Positions 26,523 to 35,955 of a stretch of 45,537 bases of DNA are shown piece by piece. Each line of letters begins with the position of its first letter. The stretch's first letter is position 1. This DNA is from an uncultured Hyphomicrobiales bacterium (GTDB taxonomy: Bacteria; Pseudomonadota; Alphaproteobacteria; Rhizobiales; Beijerinckiaceae). The stretch lies in assembly GCA_903931945.1 (NCBI GenBank), contig CAIZEI010000181.1:1-45537 (forward strand), in the 5' to 3' direction. The notes below the pieces were generated by a model. The model was given only the letters and a program-made list of their open reading frames with translations. It searched no databases and was not told where the DNA came from. Made by a program: the position numbers and the translations under genes.

Positions 26523-27011
26523 ATGGCGAACGTGAATACTGGCGAGACCGGATTGGTTCCGATCTCCCTCTCGGTAAATGGACAAACTCATTGCCTTCAG
26601 GTCGAATCGCGTATCACCCTCGCGGAAACGCTCAGGGGACCTCTCCACCTCACAGGCACAAAAATCGCCTGCAATCGCGGCGCATGTTCTGCTTGCACGG
26701 TCTGGCTCGTTGGCTTGCCGATTGCGTCGTGCATGATTCTCGCGCTTGAAGTTGGCGAACGCGAGGTGACGACAATCGAGGGGCTTGCGTCAGGCGATGT
26801 TCTGCACAGGGTGCAACAGGCGTTTATAGACCATGACGCCATGCAGTGCGGTTTCTGCACGCCAGGCATGGTGATGAGTTGCGCGGCTCTTCTGGAATGC
26901 AAGGCGAATCCTGACGAAGACGATATCCGGGAGGCGATCAGCGGTCATATTTGCAGATGTGGAACCTATCCGCATGTCATCGCGGCGGTTCTCGACGCGG
27001 CCACGAAATAG
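26523..27011 (+). CDS. Molybdenum hydroxylase, [2Fe-2S] subunit
   Basis: Small subunit of a xanthine-oxidase-family enzyme, 162 residues, carrying two [2Fe-2S] clusters that move electrons from molybdenum to FAD. The plant-type cluster cysteines are C50, C55, C58 and C70 (ACNRGACSACTVWL) and the second cluster uses C109, C112, C144 and C146 (QCGFCTPG, HICRCGTYP). Start 26523 is chosen by family length; no strong ribosome site is seen. There is no twin-arginine signal, so the enzyme is cytoplasmic, unlike E. coli PaoA. First gene of a three-gene operon (small, large, medium order). Confidence 0.92.
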   Translation: MANVNTGETGLVPISLSVNGQTHCLQVESRITLAETLRGPLHLTGTKIACNRGACSACTVWLVGLPIASCMILALEVGEREVTTIEGLASGDVLHRVQQAFIDHDAMQCGFCTPGMVMSCAALLECKANPDEDDIREAISGHICRCGTYPHVIAAVLDAATK

Positions 27012-27023
27012 GGGTTCCGGCTC

Positions 27024-29366
27024 ATGATCGACGCGCCAGCAATGCGAACTGAACATTTCCCGTTTGGCATTAAGGGAGCTGGCCTTGGGACCGTGCAACG
27101 TCAGGTCCCTTCTGACGAGCCGCCGCCGCTGCCGCCGAACGCCGAACTCGTTCAGATCGGCAAGCCGGCGCATCGCCAGAACGGGCGCGCAAAGGTGACC
27201 GGGGCGATCCGGTACACGGTCGATGTGACGCCAGAAGGAATGCTGAATGGCATGATCCTGCGTTCTCCCTTCCCGCATGCGCGCGTGCGGGCAATCGATG
27301 TCGACGATGCCGCGCGCTGTCCCGGCGTTCGCGCAATTGTGATCGTTGCAAAGCCTGACGATCCCCATTCAGCAGTGGTTCGCTACGTGGGCGCGCCTGT
27401 GGCGGCTGTCGCGGCTGCGTCGATGGCGGCGGCCGCAGAGGCGCTGGCGCTGATCCGCGTCGACTACGAGCCAATGCCTTTCGTGGTCGATATGGACGAA
27501 GCGCGCGCGCCCGATGCGCCTCCTGTACATGACAAGATGTCGGCGCCCGCCGGCCATGCCTCCGGCTTTCCCGCCGCCGCCGGGTTGCCCATCGTTGGCA
27601 ATATTCGGGGGCCTGCAATCGCGCGCCGCGGCGATCTCGCGATGGGCTTCGCTGAAGCCGATGTTACGGTCGAAGGCGAATTTCGCACCTCGGTGCAAAC
27701 CCATTGCTGTATGGAGCCGCACGCGATTGTCGCCGACTGGCGAACGGACGGACTGACCGTCCATATGTCGACGCAATTCACCGCAGGCGTCCGGCAGGAG
27801 TTGGCGAAGGAATTCGGTTTGCCGCTGAATCGCATTCGCGTTGTGGTGGACGGCATGGGCGGCGGATTTGGCTCCAAGTCTTCGCTCGGCAATTATGGTC
27901 GCCTTGCGGTTCAGTTGTCGCGCGAGGCGCATTCTCCCGTTCGCGTGATTCTCGACCGGAAGGAAGAGCAGACCGACGCTGGCAATCGCCCGGCGGTGTT
28001 GCAGTATCTGCGCGTCGGCGCGAAACGCGATGGCTCCCTGACCGCACTTGAGGCGCTGAGTTACGGCACCGCCGGGATCGCCTTGGGCGCGAGCGCAGGC
28101 AATTTCGCGCAGTCCATTTATGCGTGCGCAAACTTTGAGTCGGCCCACAATGATGTTTTCATCAATGCCGGTCCGGGCTGCGCCATGCGCGGACCTGGCA
28201 ACACGCCCGGCGCCTTCGCCCTGGAACAGATGATTGACGAACTTGCGGAGCGACTTGCCGTCGATCCGTTGGCGCTGCGCGACAAGATCGATGCAAGTCC
28301 GGTCCGCCACGAAGAACGTCGGCTTGGCGCCGCGCGGATCGGCTGGGATCGCCGTCATGCGACCGGCGCCGACGCGGGCACCGTAAAACGTGGCGTCGGC
28401 ATGGCGCAATCGATGTGGGGCGCCAACGTTCAGACCAACGCCGCCTGCGAAGTGCGGGTCATGCGCGATGGCGGCGTCCAGATCCTGTCGAGCGTGCAGG
28501 ACATTGGCACCGGAATTGGAACCGTCCTCGCGCAGGTTGTCGCCGAGGTTATGGGTCTGCGTCCTGAAGATATCGACGTCCGCATCGGCGACACCGATTT
28601 TCCAGCCGGACCGCCGTCCTATGGAAGTCGCACAACCGCGTCGATTACACCCCCTGCCCGCACAGCGGCCTGGCGGGTCATGCAAATGATGTTCGCCGAA
28701 GCCGCGCTGGCGCTGAATGCCGGCGCCGGTGAATTGATCGCGCGCGGCGGGCGGATTTATGTCGCTGGCGACGACAAACGGAGCATCGGGTTTTGCGACG
28801 TGGCTGCGCATCTGAGAACCGACCGTATCAGCGCCACAGCTTCGCGCGCCGACGATTACGGCGGCTATCGTCGATCGATGCAGGACGCGGCGCTGGCGCA
28901 GCAGGATCTCGGCGGCGCGCAGTTCGCCGAAGTCACCGTCGATACCGAAACCGGACTGATCCGGGTCGAGCGGGTGGTTGCGGTTCAGGATTGCGGTCGC
29001 CCGATGAATCCCATGTTGACGGAAAGCCAGGTTCAGGGGGGCGTCCTGATGGGGCTCTCCTACGCGCTGTTCGAAGAGCGGATCATTGATCGGGGGACAG
29101 GGCGGATCGTGAATGCGAACCTTGAGCAATATAAACTCGTTGGCTCAAGGGAGACGCCTGCGATCGATGTGATCTTGCTTGAGAACTATCAGGGCCGCAG
29201 CGCGACGGACGCCTATGGCGTCGCCGAGCCGGCCAATATCGCAACTGCGCCCGCAATCGCGAATGCGGTGTACAACGCCATTGGCGTGCGCCTGCGTTCG
29301 TTGCCGATGACGCCTGCCGCAGTGTTGATGGCGCTCGGCAAAGTTCCGGCGGAGACACAGCCATGA
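27024..29366 (+). CDS. Molybdenum hydroxylase, molybdopterin-binding subunit
   Basis: Catalytic large subunit, 780 residues, binding the molybdenum-pterin cofactor and hydroxylating an aldehyde or an electron-poor aromatic ring carbon with water. It has the N-terminal domain (KPAHRQNGRAKVTGAIRYTV), VVDGMGGGFGSKSSLGNYGR near 285, and AMRGPGNTPGAFALEQMIDE near 390, which is the xanthine dehydrogenase-type active loop rather than the CO dehydrogenase AYRCSFR loop. The catalytic glutamate is in DAYGVAEPANIATAPAIANA near the C-terminus. It follows the small subunit by 12 nt and overlaps the FAD subunit by 4 nt. The substrate could be an N-heterocycle, an aromatic aldehyde or a purine. Confidence 0.92.
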   Translation: MIDAPAMRTEHFPFGIKGAGLGTVQRQVPSDEPPPLPPNAELVQIGKPAHRQNGRAKVTGAIRYTVDVTPEGMLNGMILRSPFPHARVRAIDVDDAARCPGVRAIVIVAKPDDPHSAVVRYVGAPVAAVAAASMAAAAEALALIRVDYEPMPFVVDMDEARAPDAPPVHDKMSAPAGHASGFPAAAGLPIVGNIRGPAIARRGDLAMGFAEADVTVEGEFRTSVQTHCCMEPHAIVADWRTDGLTVHMSTQFTAGVRQELAKEFGLPLNRIRVVVDGMGGGFGSKSSLGNYGRLAVQLSREAHSPVRVILDRKEEQTDAGNRPAVLQYLRVGAKRDGSLTALEALSYGTAGIALGASAGNFAQSIYACANFESAHNDVFINAGPGCAMRGPGNTPGAFALEQMIDELAERLAVDPLALRDKIDASPVRHEERRLGAARIGWDRRHATGADAGTVKRGVGMAQSMWGANVQTNAACEVRVMRDGGVQILSSVQDIGTGIGTVLAQVVAEVMGLRPEDIDVRIGDTDFPAGPPSYGSRTTASITPPARTAAWRVMQMMFAEAALALNAGAGELIARGGRIYVAGDDKRSIGFCDVAAHLRTDRISATASRADDYGGYRRSMQDAALAQQDLGGAQFAEVTVDTETGLIRVERVVAVQDCGRPMNPMLTESQVQGGVLMGLSYALFEERIIDRGTGRIVNANLEQYKLVGSRETPAIDVILLENYQGRSATDAYGVAEPANIATAPAIANAVYNAIGVRLRSLPMTPAAVLMALGKVPAETQP

Positions 29367-30418
29367 ACCGCTTTGCTTTCGTGAAAGCGCAAACCCTAGC
29401 GGAAGCCGCGCAGGCGTCGGCGACCGTGGCAGGGTTGATCGCCAGTTCAGCCGGCGCGACTGGCGGCGGTTCGGTGGTAAAGGCGGGCGGTATCGATCTC
29501 CTCGATTTGATGAAGGAGAACTTGCTGGCCCCTGACACAATTTTGAGCCTTCGGGATATCCCGGATATCGATACAATTTCTGCCAGAGGCGCCGGATTGA
29601 GGATCGGAGCGATGGCGACACTCGCCGGGCTTGCCGATCATCCCCTTGTGCGCGACCGGTTCAAGGCTCTTGCCCAGGCCGCAGCCGCCTCGGACACTCC
29701 ACAAATCCGGAACGTCGCGACCGTGGGAGGCAATCTGCTGCAGCGGCCTCGCTGCTGGTATTTCCGTGCAAAAGAATTTGATTGCTTGAGAAAAGGGGGT
29801 GAACACTGCTTCGCACACAGCGGCGAAAGTCAGTATCACGCGATTTTTGACAATGATATTTGCGCGATTGTTCATCCCTCCACCATTGCGACGGTCCTGG
29901 TGGCGCTCGAAGCGACAGTGGAACTCGTCAATGCAGCGGGAGTGACGCGTCGGGTCAGGTTGGCTGACTTTTTTGTTTCGCCTTCGGAAGATCCGACGCG
30001 TGAAAACGACATCCGGATTGGCGAGATTCTCGTTGCGGTGGAAATACCCGCGACGCCCCGGTCATCCCGTTGCGTATGGCTGAAGCAGGGTCAACGGGCC
30101 TCCTCCGATTGGCCGCTCGCCGATGTTGCTGTCGCGCTTGAACTTGACGCCGCAGGCAAATGCACGCACGCCGTGATTGTTCTTGGCGCTGTCGCGCCTG
30201 TTCCACGTCGGGCGACGTCCGCCGAGGCCCTTCTGGTTGGTAGCATCATCGATGACGCCCTGACAAAAGCGGCTGGATGCGCGGCTTTGGATGGCGTTAC
30301 GCCGCTGACCGGGAATCGTTACAAACTTCCCCTTCTAGAAGCCCTCGTCCAGCGTGCGATCGCGCAGGCCCTGACGACGCCAGGCCAGTCCCGGCAGGCG
30401 GCGGCGCAGGCGCTATGA
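29363..30418 (+). CDS. Molybdenum hydroxylase, FAD subunit with extra Fe-S cysteines
   Basis: Medium subunit, 351 residues, of the CoxM/YagS type. The FAD site is ATVGGNLLQRPRCWYFR (about residues 119-135). Four cysteines C131, C141, C149 and C167 lie in the family insertion (RCWYFR, DCLRKGGEHCF, DICAIVHPS), matching the ligands of the additional [4Fe-4S] cluster known in E. coli PaoB. A CO-dehydrogenase-like C-terminal domain follows. It starts on the stop of the large subunit. The gene order small-large-medium differs from E. coli paoABC (small-medium-large). No cofactor-insertion chaperone (XdhC/PaoD-like) is found after it. Confidence 0.9.
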   Translation: MNRFAFVKAQTLAEAAQASATVAGLIASSAGATGGGSVVKAGGIDLLDLMKENLLAPDTILSLRDIPDIDTISARGAGLRIGAMATLAGLADHPLVRDRFKALAQAAAASDTPQIRNVATVGGNLLQRPRCWYFRAKEFDCLRKGGEHCFAHSGESQYHAIFDNDICAIVHPSTIATVLVALEATVELVNAAGVTRRVRLADFFVSPSEDPTRENDIRIGEILVAVEIPATPRSSRCVWLKQGQRASSDWPLADVAVALELDAAGKCTHAVIVLGAVAPVPRRATSAEALLVGSIIDDALTKAAGCAALDGVTPLTGNRYKLPLLEALVQRAIAQALTTPGQSRQAAAQAL

Positions 30419-30598
30419 AGGCAGGCTGCAAAGCCTTACAGCGCTTGCACAGGTCGCCGAGGACACGTCGCTTCTTTACGGTTTCCGCGCCACGACGATT
30501 GCATATGACTGTCATCCTGGCTGACGATGCGGCCAATCGGCTGGCGTGGCGAACGCATCGCTCCGCAACCTTGGCGCGCCGCGCTGGCTGCGCAGTGA
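30417..30598 (+). pseudogene. Possible hypF relic
   Basis: Just after the FAD subunit, frame 30417-30524 reads LQSLTALAQVAEDTSLLYGF then RATTIAYDCHPG-stop, and the frame 30518-30598 reads MRPIGWRGERIAPQPWRAAL then AAQ-stop. These resemble two conserved pieces of the carbamoyltransferase HypF (a FxxxxIAHDLHPxY segment and a GGxxAxxEPWRxAL segment), in the right order but with the intervening 60-odd residues missing and a frame change. No hydrogenase gene is nearby. The match is from memory and short, so this is tentative. Confidence 0.35.
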
Positions 30599-30682
30599 CG
30601 TTTGCTTTCGGGGGCATTCGCGCAGATGACCGGCGTGACGCACGTGGTCAGCGCTCTCCCACCACAAAACATGTCATAGGCC

Positions 30683-30758
30683 TGGTGGGCGGTGAGGGAC
30701 TCGAACCCCCGACATCCTGCGTGTAAAGCAGGCGCTCTACCAACTGAGCTAACCGCCC
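30683..30758 (-). tRNA. tRNA-Val(UAC)
   Basis: On the minus strand a complete cloverleaf: acceptor GGGCGGT/ACCGCCC, D-arm TTAGCTCAGTTGGTAGAGC, anticodon loop TTTACAC with anticodon TAC, and T-loop GGTTCGAGTCC, with CCA encoded. 76 nt. It lies downstream of lon's terminator and is transcribed in the same direction as lon. Confidence 0.96.
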
Positions 30759-30809
30759 CTGCCCTGCTTTTAGATTCGCCGCCGTCGCTGCGCAAGGGAT
30801 TTGGACGCC

Positions 30810-30839
30810 AAAAACCCGCGCTTCCTGCGAAGCGCGGGT
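30810..30839 (-). terminator. Rho-independent terminator of lon
   Basis: On the minus strand ACCCGCGCTT, loop CGCAGG, AAGCGCGGGT, then TTTTT: a perfect 10-bp GC-rich stem followed by a T-run, 20 nt after the lon stop. Confidence 0.88.
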
Positions 30840-30859
30840 CCATTCAGTTTTGCCATTAA

Positions 30860-33283
30860 TCAGTGCGCGATGACGCCGCCAATATCCTCGCTGGCGTTCG
30901 CCGCTACTTTCGTCGGCAGTTCCTCTTCCCACGTAATGGGCAAAGGCATCCGGGTCAGCGCATGTTTCAGGACCTCTTCCATCCGCGAAACAGGCACGAT
31001 TTCGAGGCCGTTCTTCACATTGTCCGGTATATCAGCGAGATCCTTGGCGTTTTCTTCAGGTATCAGGACCTTCTTGAGGCCGCCGCGGAGCGCTGCAAGC
31101 AGCTTTTCCTTGAGGCCGCCGATCGGCAGCACCCGACCGCGCAGCGTCACCTCGCCCGTCATGGCGATATAACGATGCACTGGAATGCCGGTCAGCACGG
31201 ACACAATGGCTGTCGCCATCGCAATGCCTGCGGACGGCCCATCCTTGGGCGTTGCGCCTTCCGGCACATGCACATGGATGTCGCGACGTTCGAACAAAGG
31301 CGGTTCGATGCCAAAATCGATCGCCCGCGAGCGCACGTAGGACGCCGCCGCAGAAATCGACTCCTTCATCACATCCTTCAGATTGCCGGTCACCGTCATG
31401 CGGCCCTTGCCGGGCATCATCACGCCTTCAATCGTCAGCAACTCACCGCCAACTTCCGTCCAGGCAAGACCTGTGACAGCGCCAACCTGATCTTCCAGTT
31501 CGGCCTCGCCGTACCGGAATTTCGGCACGCCGAGATAAGTCGCGAGATTGTCGATATCCACCGCAATTGTCTTTTTATCCGAAGTGAGAATTTCCTTCAC
31601 CGCCTTGCGGGCGAGGTTCGACAATTCGCGCTCGAGATTACGCACGCCCGCCTCGCGGGTATAGCGGCGGATAATTTGCAGCAAAGCGGCGTCATCAATG
31701 GCCCATTCGCCCTTTTCCAAACCATGTTTGGCGATCGAAGCAGGTATCAGATGCCGCCGCGCGATCTCAACCTTCTCATCTTCCGTGTAACCGGCGATGC
31801 GAATGATTTCCATACGGTCCATCAACGGCGCCGGAATGTTCAGTGTATTGGCCGTCGTCAAAAACATCACATTGGAAAGGTCATAATCGACCTCAAGGTA
31901 ATGGTCGTTGAACGTGGCGTTCTGCTCGGGGTCAAGAACCTCCAGCAGGGCCGATGAGGGATCGCCACGAAAATCCATGCCCATCTTGTCGATCTCGTCG
32001 AGCAGGAAGAGCGGATTGGATGATTTGGCCTTGCGCATCGACTGGATGATCTTGCCGGGCATCGAGCCGATATAGGTGCGCCGGTGTCCGCGGATCTCGG
32101 CTTCATCGCGCACGCCGCCAAGCGACATACGCACGAAGTCGCGACCGGTCGCCTTGGCTATGGATTTGCCAAGCGACGTCTTGCCGACGCCCGGAGGGCC
32201 GACGAGACACAGGATCGGACCGTTCAGCTTATTGGCCCGCTGCTGCACGGCCAGATATTCCAGGATGCGCTCCTTGACCTTCTCAAGACCGAAGTGGTCG
32301 GTCTCAAGCACCTTTTGCGCTTCAACGATATCCTTTCGGACCTTGCTTTTCTTGTTCCATGGAATCGACAGAATCCAGTCAAGATAATTGCGCACAACCG
32401 TCGCTTCCGCCGACATTGGCGACATCGCCCGCAGTTTCTTCAGCTCTGCTGTCGCCTTGTCGCGCGCCTCTTTCGAAAGCTTGGTGTCCTTGATGCGCTG
32501 TTCGATTTCGGCAAGATCGTCCTTGCCGTCCTCGTTATCGCCAAGTTCCTTCTGAATGGCCTTCATCTGCTCATTCAGATAATATTCACGCTGCGTCTTC
32601 TCCATCTGCCGCTTGACACGCGTACGGATGCGCTTTTCCACCTGCAAGACAGAGATCTCGCTTTCCATCAGCGACAGACATTTTTCGAGTCGCTTGGAGA
32701 CCGACGGCATTTCAAGAATCGCCTGCTTGTCGGCGATCTTGACGGCCAGATGCGAAGCAACGGTGTCAGCGAGTTTGGAGTAATCGTCGATCTGGCCGAC
32801 GGCGGCTACAACTTCGGGCGACGATTTCTTGTTGAGCTTCACATAGCCTTCGAATTCATTGACGACGGAACGCGCCAACGCCTCGACTTCAACCTTTTCG
32901 CCAGCATCCTCTGCAATCACTTCCGCATTGGCTTCGTAATATTCCGTCGTGCGAGTGAAATCGCTGACGCTGGCGCGCGCTGCCCCCTCGACCAGCACCT
33001 TGACTGTCCCGTCGGGCAATTTGAGCAGTTGCAGAACGGTGGCGAGGGTGCCGATCTTGTAGATTGCGTCAACCGCCGGGTCATCATCGGCTGCGTTGAT
33101 CTGCGTCGCCAGCAGGATGTGACGCTCGCCTTTCATCACCTCTTCCAGAGCGCGAATAGATTTTTCGCGGCCCACAAAGAGCGGAACGATCATATGGGGA
33201 AACACAACAATATCGCGAAGCGGAAGAACCGGATAGCTTTCCACGATCCCGGGGCCTGCGAGGACACGCTTCTGACTGCTCAT
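30860..33283 (-). CDS. lon: ATP-dependent protease La (Lon)
   Basis: Full-length cytoplasmic serine protease and AAA+ ATPase, 807 residues, which degrades misfolded and regulatory proteins as a hexamer. The N-terminal substrate domain (about 12-205, [20 protein letters not shown]), Walker [10 protein letters not shown] (362-370), Walker B FLLDEID (426-432) and the catalytic dyad S684 ([11 protein letters not shown]) and K727 ([10 protein letters not shown]) are all present. It is the last of the minus-strand tig-clpP-clpX-lon series and separated from clpX by 282 nt holding a heat-shock-like promoter at 33447-33477. A terminator follows. Confidence 0.98.
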   Translation of the reverse strand: MSSQKRVLAGPGIVESYPVLPLRDIVVFPHMIVPLFVGREKSIRALEEVMKGERHILLATQINAADDDPAVDAIYKIGTLATVLQLLKLPDGTVKVLVEGAARASVSDFTRTTEYYEANAEVIAEDAGEKVEVEALARSVVNEFEGYVKLNKKSSPEVVAAVGQIDDYSKLADTVASHLAVKIADKQAILEMPSVSKRLEKCLSLMESEISVLQVEKRIRTRVKRQMEKTQREYYLNEQMKAIQKELGDNEDGKDDLAEIEQRIKDTKLSKEARDKATAELKKLRAMSPMSAEATVVRNYLDWILSIPWNKKSKVRKDIVEAQKVLETDHFGLEKVKERILEYLAVQQRANKLNGPILCLVGPPGVGKTSLGKSIAKATGRDFVRMSLGGVRDEAEIRGHRRTYIGSMPGKIIQSMRKAKSSNPLFLLDEIDKMGMDFRGDPSSALLEVLDPEQNATFNDHYLEVDYDLSNVMFLTTANTLNIPAPLMDRMEIIRIAGYTEDEKVEIARRHLIPASIAKHGLEKGEWAIDDAALLQIIRRYTREAGVRNLERELSNLARKAVKEILTSDKKTIAVDIDNLATYLGVPKFRYGEAELEDQVGAVTGLAWTEVGGELLTIEGVMMPGKGRMTVTGNLKDVMKESISAAASYVRSRAIDFGIEPPLFERRDIHVHVPEGATPKDGPSAGIAMATAIVSVLTGIPVHRYIAMTGEVTLRGRVLPIGGLKEKLLAALRGGLKKVLIPEENAKDLADIPDNVKNGLEIVPVSRMEEVLKHALTRMPLPITWEEELPTKVAANASEDIGGVIAH

Positions 33284-33446
33284 TCTTTTCGTCCTTATGC
33301 GTTACGCCTCGCAAACCCTCGCTGGAGCAGCCTGCTTGGCGGAAGACGGAACACCGGTTCCAGCCTCCCCGCCGTGAAGCCCGTCTGGCGCTTCCGGCGT
33401 TTGCAGACACAACTCCGGAAAATCAACCGGCAGCATCCGTCAAAAA

Positions 33447-33477
33447 ACACATGGCGACGATATCAGGGGTTTTCAAC
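33447..33477 (-). promoter_or_regulatory. Heat-shock (RpoH-type) promoter candidate for lon
   Basis: On the minus strand GTTGAAA (33477-33471), a 16-nt spacer and CCATGTGT (33454-33447), close to the RpoH pattern CTTGAAA-N15/17-CCATNT. It lies about 160 nt before the lon ATG. lon is a heat-shock gene in most proteobacteria. Confidence 0.45.
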
Positions 33478-33565
33478 TACTGAACCGCGCGCCTTACGCA
33501 AAAACTGACGCAACGATACAGACTCTGGCCGGATTCGCAACATTCCAGCCAGCAATGCTTGTGGA

Positions 33566-34828
33566 TCAGGCGCTGGCGTTGGCTTTGCCGGCACGTTCGG
33601 AATAAATATACAGAGGACGCGCCTTGCCCTCGATGACTTCAGGTCCGATCACCACCTGCTCAACGCCTTCGAGCCCCGGGAGTTCGTACATCGTATCGAG
33701 CAACGTGCCTTCCATAATGGACCGCAGGCCGCGCGCGCCGGTTTTGCGCTCGATCGCCTTCTTGGCGATGACATTGAGCGCTTCGTCCTGGATGGTCAGA
33801 TCGACATTCTCCATCTCGAACAGGCGGGCATATTGCTTCACCAGCGCATTCTTCGGATCGGTGAGAATCTTTTTCAGCGCGGGCTCGTCGAGATCTTCGA
33901 GCGTCGCAATAACCGGCAATCGACCGACGAATTCGGGGATGAGTCCAAAGCGCAGCAGGTCTTCGGGCTCGACCTGACGGAACACTTCGCCGGTCCGCCG
34001 CTCGTCCTGCGACTGAACCATGGCGCCAAAACCAATCGATGTGCCTCTGCCGCGAGCCGAGATGATTTTCTCCAGGCCCGAAAAGGCGCCCCCGCAGATG
34101 AACAGGATGTTCGTGGTGTCGACCTGCAAAAACTCCTGCTGGGGATGCTTGCGCCCGCCCTGTGGCGGCACGCTGGCGACCGTGCCCTCCATAATTTTCA
34201 GCAGCGCCTGCTGAACGCCCTCTCCCGAGACATCGCGGGTAATCGACGGGTTGTCAGATTTGCGGCTGATTTTGTCGATTTCGTCGATATAGACGATGCC
34301 GCGCTGCGCCCGCTCGACATTGTAATCAGAAGCCTGCAACAGTTTGAGGATGATGTTCTCCACGTCCTCGCCAACATAGCCTGCTTCGGTCAGCGTCGTG
34401 GCGTCAGCCATGGTGAAGGGCACATCGAGAATGCGCGCCAGGGTCTGCGCAAGCAGGGTTTTGCCTGTGCCGGTAGGGCCGATCAGCAGAATGTTCGATT
34501 TGGCCAGTTCGACATCATGATGCTTCGTGGAGTGGTTCAGCCGCTTGTAGTGATTATGGACCGCGACAGAAAGCACGCGCTTGGCCTGCGGTTGACCGAT
34601 GACATAATCATCAAGGACCTTGCAGATTTCGCGAGGCGTCGGGATGCCGTCCTTGCTCTTGACCAGAGCTGTTTTGTTCTCCTCACGGATGATGTCCATG
34701 CACAATTCGACACATTCGTCGCAAATGAACACAGTCGGCCCGGCGATCAGCTTCCGAACTTCATGCTGACTCTTGCCACAGAACGAGCAATAGAGCGTAT
34801 TTTTTGAGTCGCCGTCGGCTCTGGCCAT
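33566..34828 (-). CDS. clpX: ClpX, ATPase subunit of Clp protease
   Basis: AAA+ unfoldase, 420 residues, that recognises tagged proteins and feeds ClpP. The N-terminal zinc-binding domain uses C14, C17, C36 and C39 ([21 protein letters not shown]). Walker A is GPTGTGKT, the pore loop is [12 protein letters not shown], and Walker B is [11 protein letters not shown]; sensor 2 is in [12 protein letters not shown]. Start ATG 34828 gives the usual N-terminus. It is 292 nt after clpP on the same strand; that spacer may carry its own promoter, since no overlap exists. Confidence 0.98.
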   Translation of the reverse strand: MARADGDSKNTLYCSFCGKSQHEVRKLIAGPTVFICDECVELCMDIIREENKTALVKSKDGIPTPREICKVLDDYVIGQPQAKRVLSVAVHNHYKRLNHSTKHHDVELAKSNILLIGPTGTGKTLLAQTLARILDVPFTMADATTLTEAGYVGEDVENIILKLLQASDYNVERAQRGIVYIDEIDKISRKSDNPSITRDVSGEGVQQALLKIMEGTVASVPPQGGRKHPQQEFLQVDTTNILFICGGAFSGLEKIISARGRGTSIGFGAMVQSQDERRTGEVFRQVEPEDLLRFGLIPEFVGRLPVIATLEDLDEPALKKILTDPKNALVKQYARLFEMENVDLTIQDEALNVIAKKAIERKTGARGLRSIMEGTLLDTMYELPGLEGVEQVVIGPEVIEGKARPLYIYSERAGKANASA

Positions 34829-35120
34829 TTCAAAACTCCATCAGGACCCCACCGGACCGAGCCGGGAACGGGTCATTGGACAAGGTAAACGCGACCACCT
34901 AATAAAAAGTAGCCAACTCCGGCTTTTTCCGCAGCAACCGCGACGATACCCCAACCGGTATCGCTCCCATCTGGATGCACACATTACCCCGCCGTGTCCG
35001 CCCTGCAAAGACGAATCGCGACCGGGAAAGGACATCGCCTGGTTGCGTCTCGGACTGAGAACGTGACACGGTTGTTACAAACACAGCAAAATTGAGGCCA
35101 ACGCCCGTATCAAGACAAAT

Positions 35121-35756
35121 TCAGGCCTTGGCGTCCACGGCCGCCTCCGGCCGTTTATCCAGAACCTTGTCGATCAGGCCAAACTTCAGCGCCTCATCCG
35201 CAGACATGAAATGGTCGCGATCCAGCGTTTTCTCAACCGTATCGTAATCCTGACCTGTGTGCTTCACGTAAATCTCGTTAAGCCTGCGCTTGATTTTCAT
35301 GATGTCCTCCGCGTGGCGAAGGATGTCCGAGGCCTGCCCCTGAAAGCCGCCGGACGGCTGATGCACCATGATTCTGGAATTGGGCAAGCTGAAACGTTGC
35401 CCGGCCTCGCCCGCACAGAGCAGGAGCGAGCCCATGGATGCCGCCTGACCGACACAAAGGGTCGAAACAGGACAACGGATGAACTGCATTGTGTCATAAA
35501 TTGACAGGCCGGAAGTTACAACACCGCCAGGCGAGTTAATGTAAAACGCTATTTCACGCTTCGGATTGTCTGCTTCGAGGAACAGCAATTGTGCGACCAC
35601 CAGCGTCGCCGTCTGGTCATCGACGGCGCCGGCGAGAAAAACGATGCGTTCTTTCAGCAGGCGTGAAAAAATGTCGTAGCGATAGGAACCGCGCGACGTC
35701 GTCTCCTCAACCGAGGGAATGACAAAACTGTTATAGATATCCAGATGGTCGCGCAT
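35121..35756 (-). CDS. clpP: ClpP, proteolytic subunit of Clp protease
   Basis: Self-compartmentalised serine peptidase, 211 residues. The triad is S107 ([10 protein letters not shown]), H132 ([12 protein letters not shown]) and D181 ([13 protein letters not shown]). The N-terminal propeptide region ([20 protein letters not shown]) is short, as is usual. It forms a 14-mer with ClpX or ClpA. It lies 199 nt after the trigger factor gene in the conserved order. Confidence 0.98.
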   Translation of the reverse strand: MRDHLDIYNSFVIPSVEETTSRGSYRYDIFSRLLKERIVFLAGAVDDQTATLVVAQLLFLEADNPKREIAFYINSPGGVVTSGLSIYDTMQFIRCPVSTLCVGQAASMGSLLLCAGEAGQRFSLPNSRIMVHQPSGGFQGQASDILRHAEDIMKIKRRLNEIYVKHTGQDYDTVEKTLDRDHFMSADEALKFGLIDKVLDKRPEAAVDAKA

Positions 35757-35955
35757 AAGTCCTCTTCCTTGCCGCAGGGTCCTGGCGTCCGGCCCGAACC
35801 TCCGAATCGCTTGTCAACATAGTGACGCAAACCCGGTTCGAAAAGGCCACCGGAAAAAACACCGGGGATAGCCGATTTAGAATTCCGGCGACCAGACGGA
35901 TTGGAAAAGGACGGAAAAGCGCAACCCTGAGCCTTCCCGCCCGCTCGCTTGCCGG

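Noticed and set aside
27369..29129. 586-codon open frame on the minus strand
   Set aside because: Antisense shadow of the molybdopterin subunit gene.
30277..30726. Open frame on the plus strand ending GGEGLEPPTSCV
   Set aside because: The end is a translation of the tRNA-Val gene in reverse, a known false-protein pattern.
32084..33508. 474-codon open frame on the plus strand
   Set aside because: Antisense shadow of lon; the plus-strand frame has no family features.
35850..35875. CACCGG-A6-CACCGG as a terminator after the clpP leader
   Set aside because: It is a direct repeat, not an inverted one, so it cannot fold into a hairpin.
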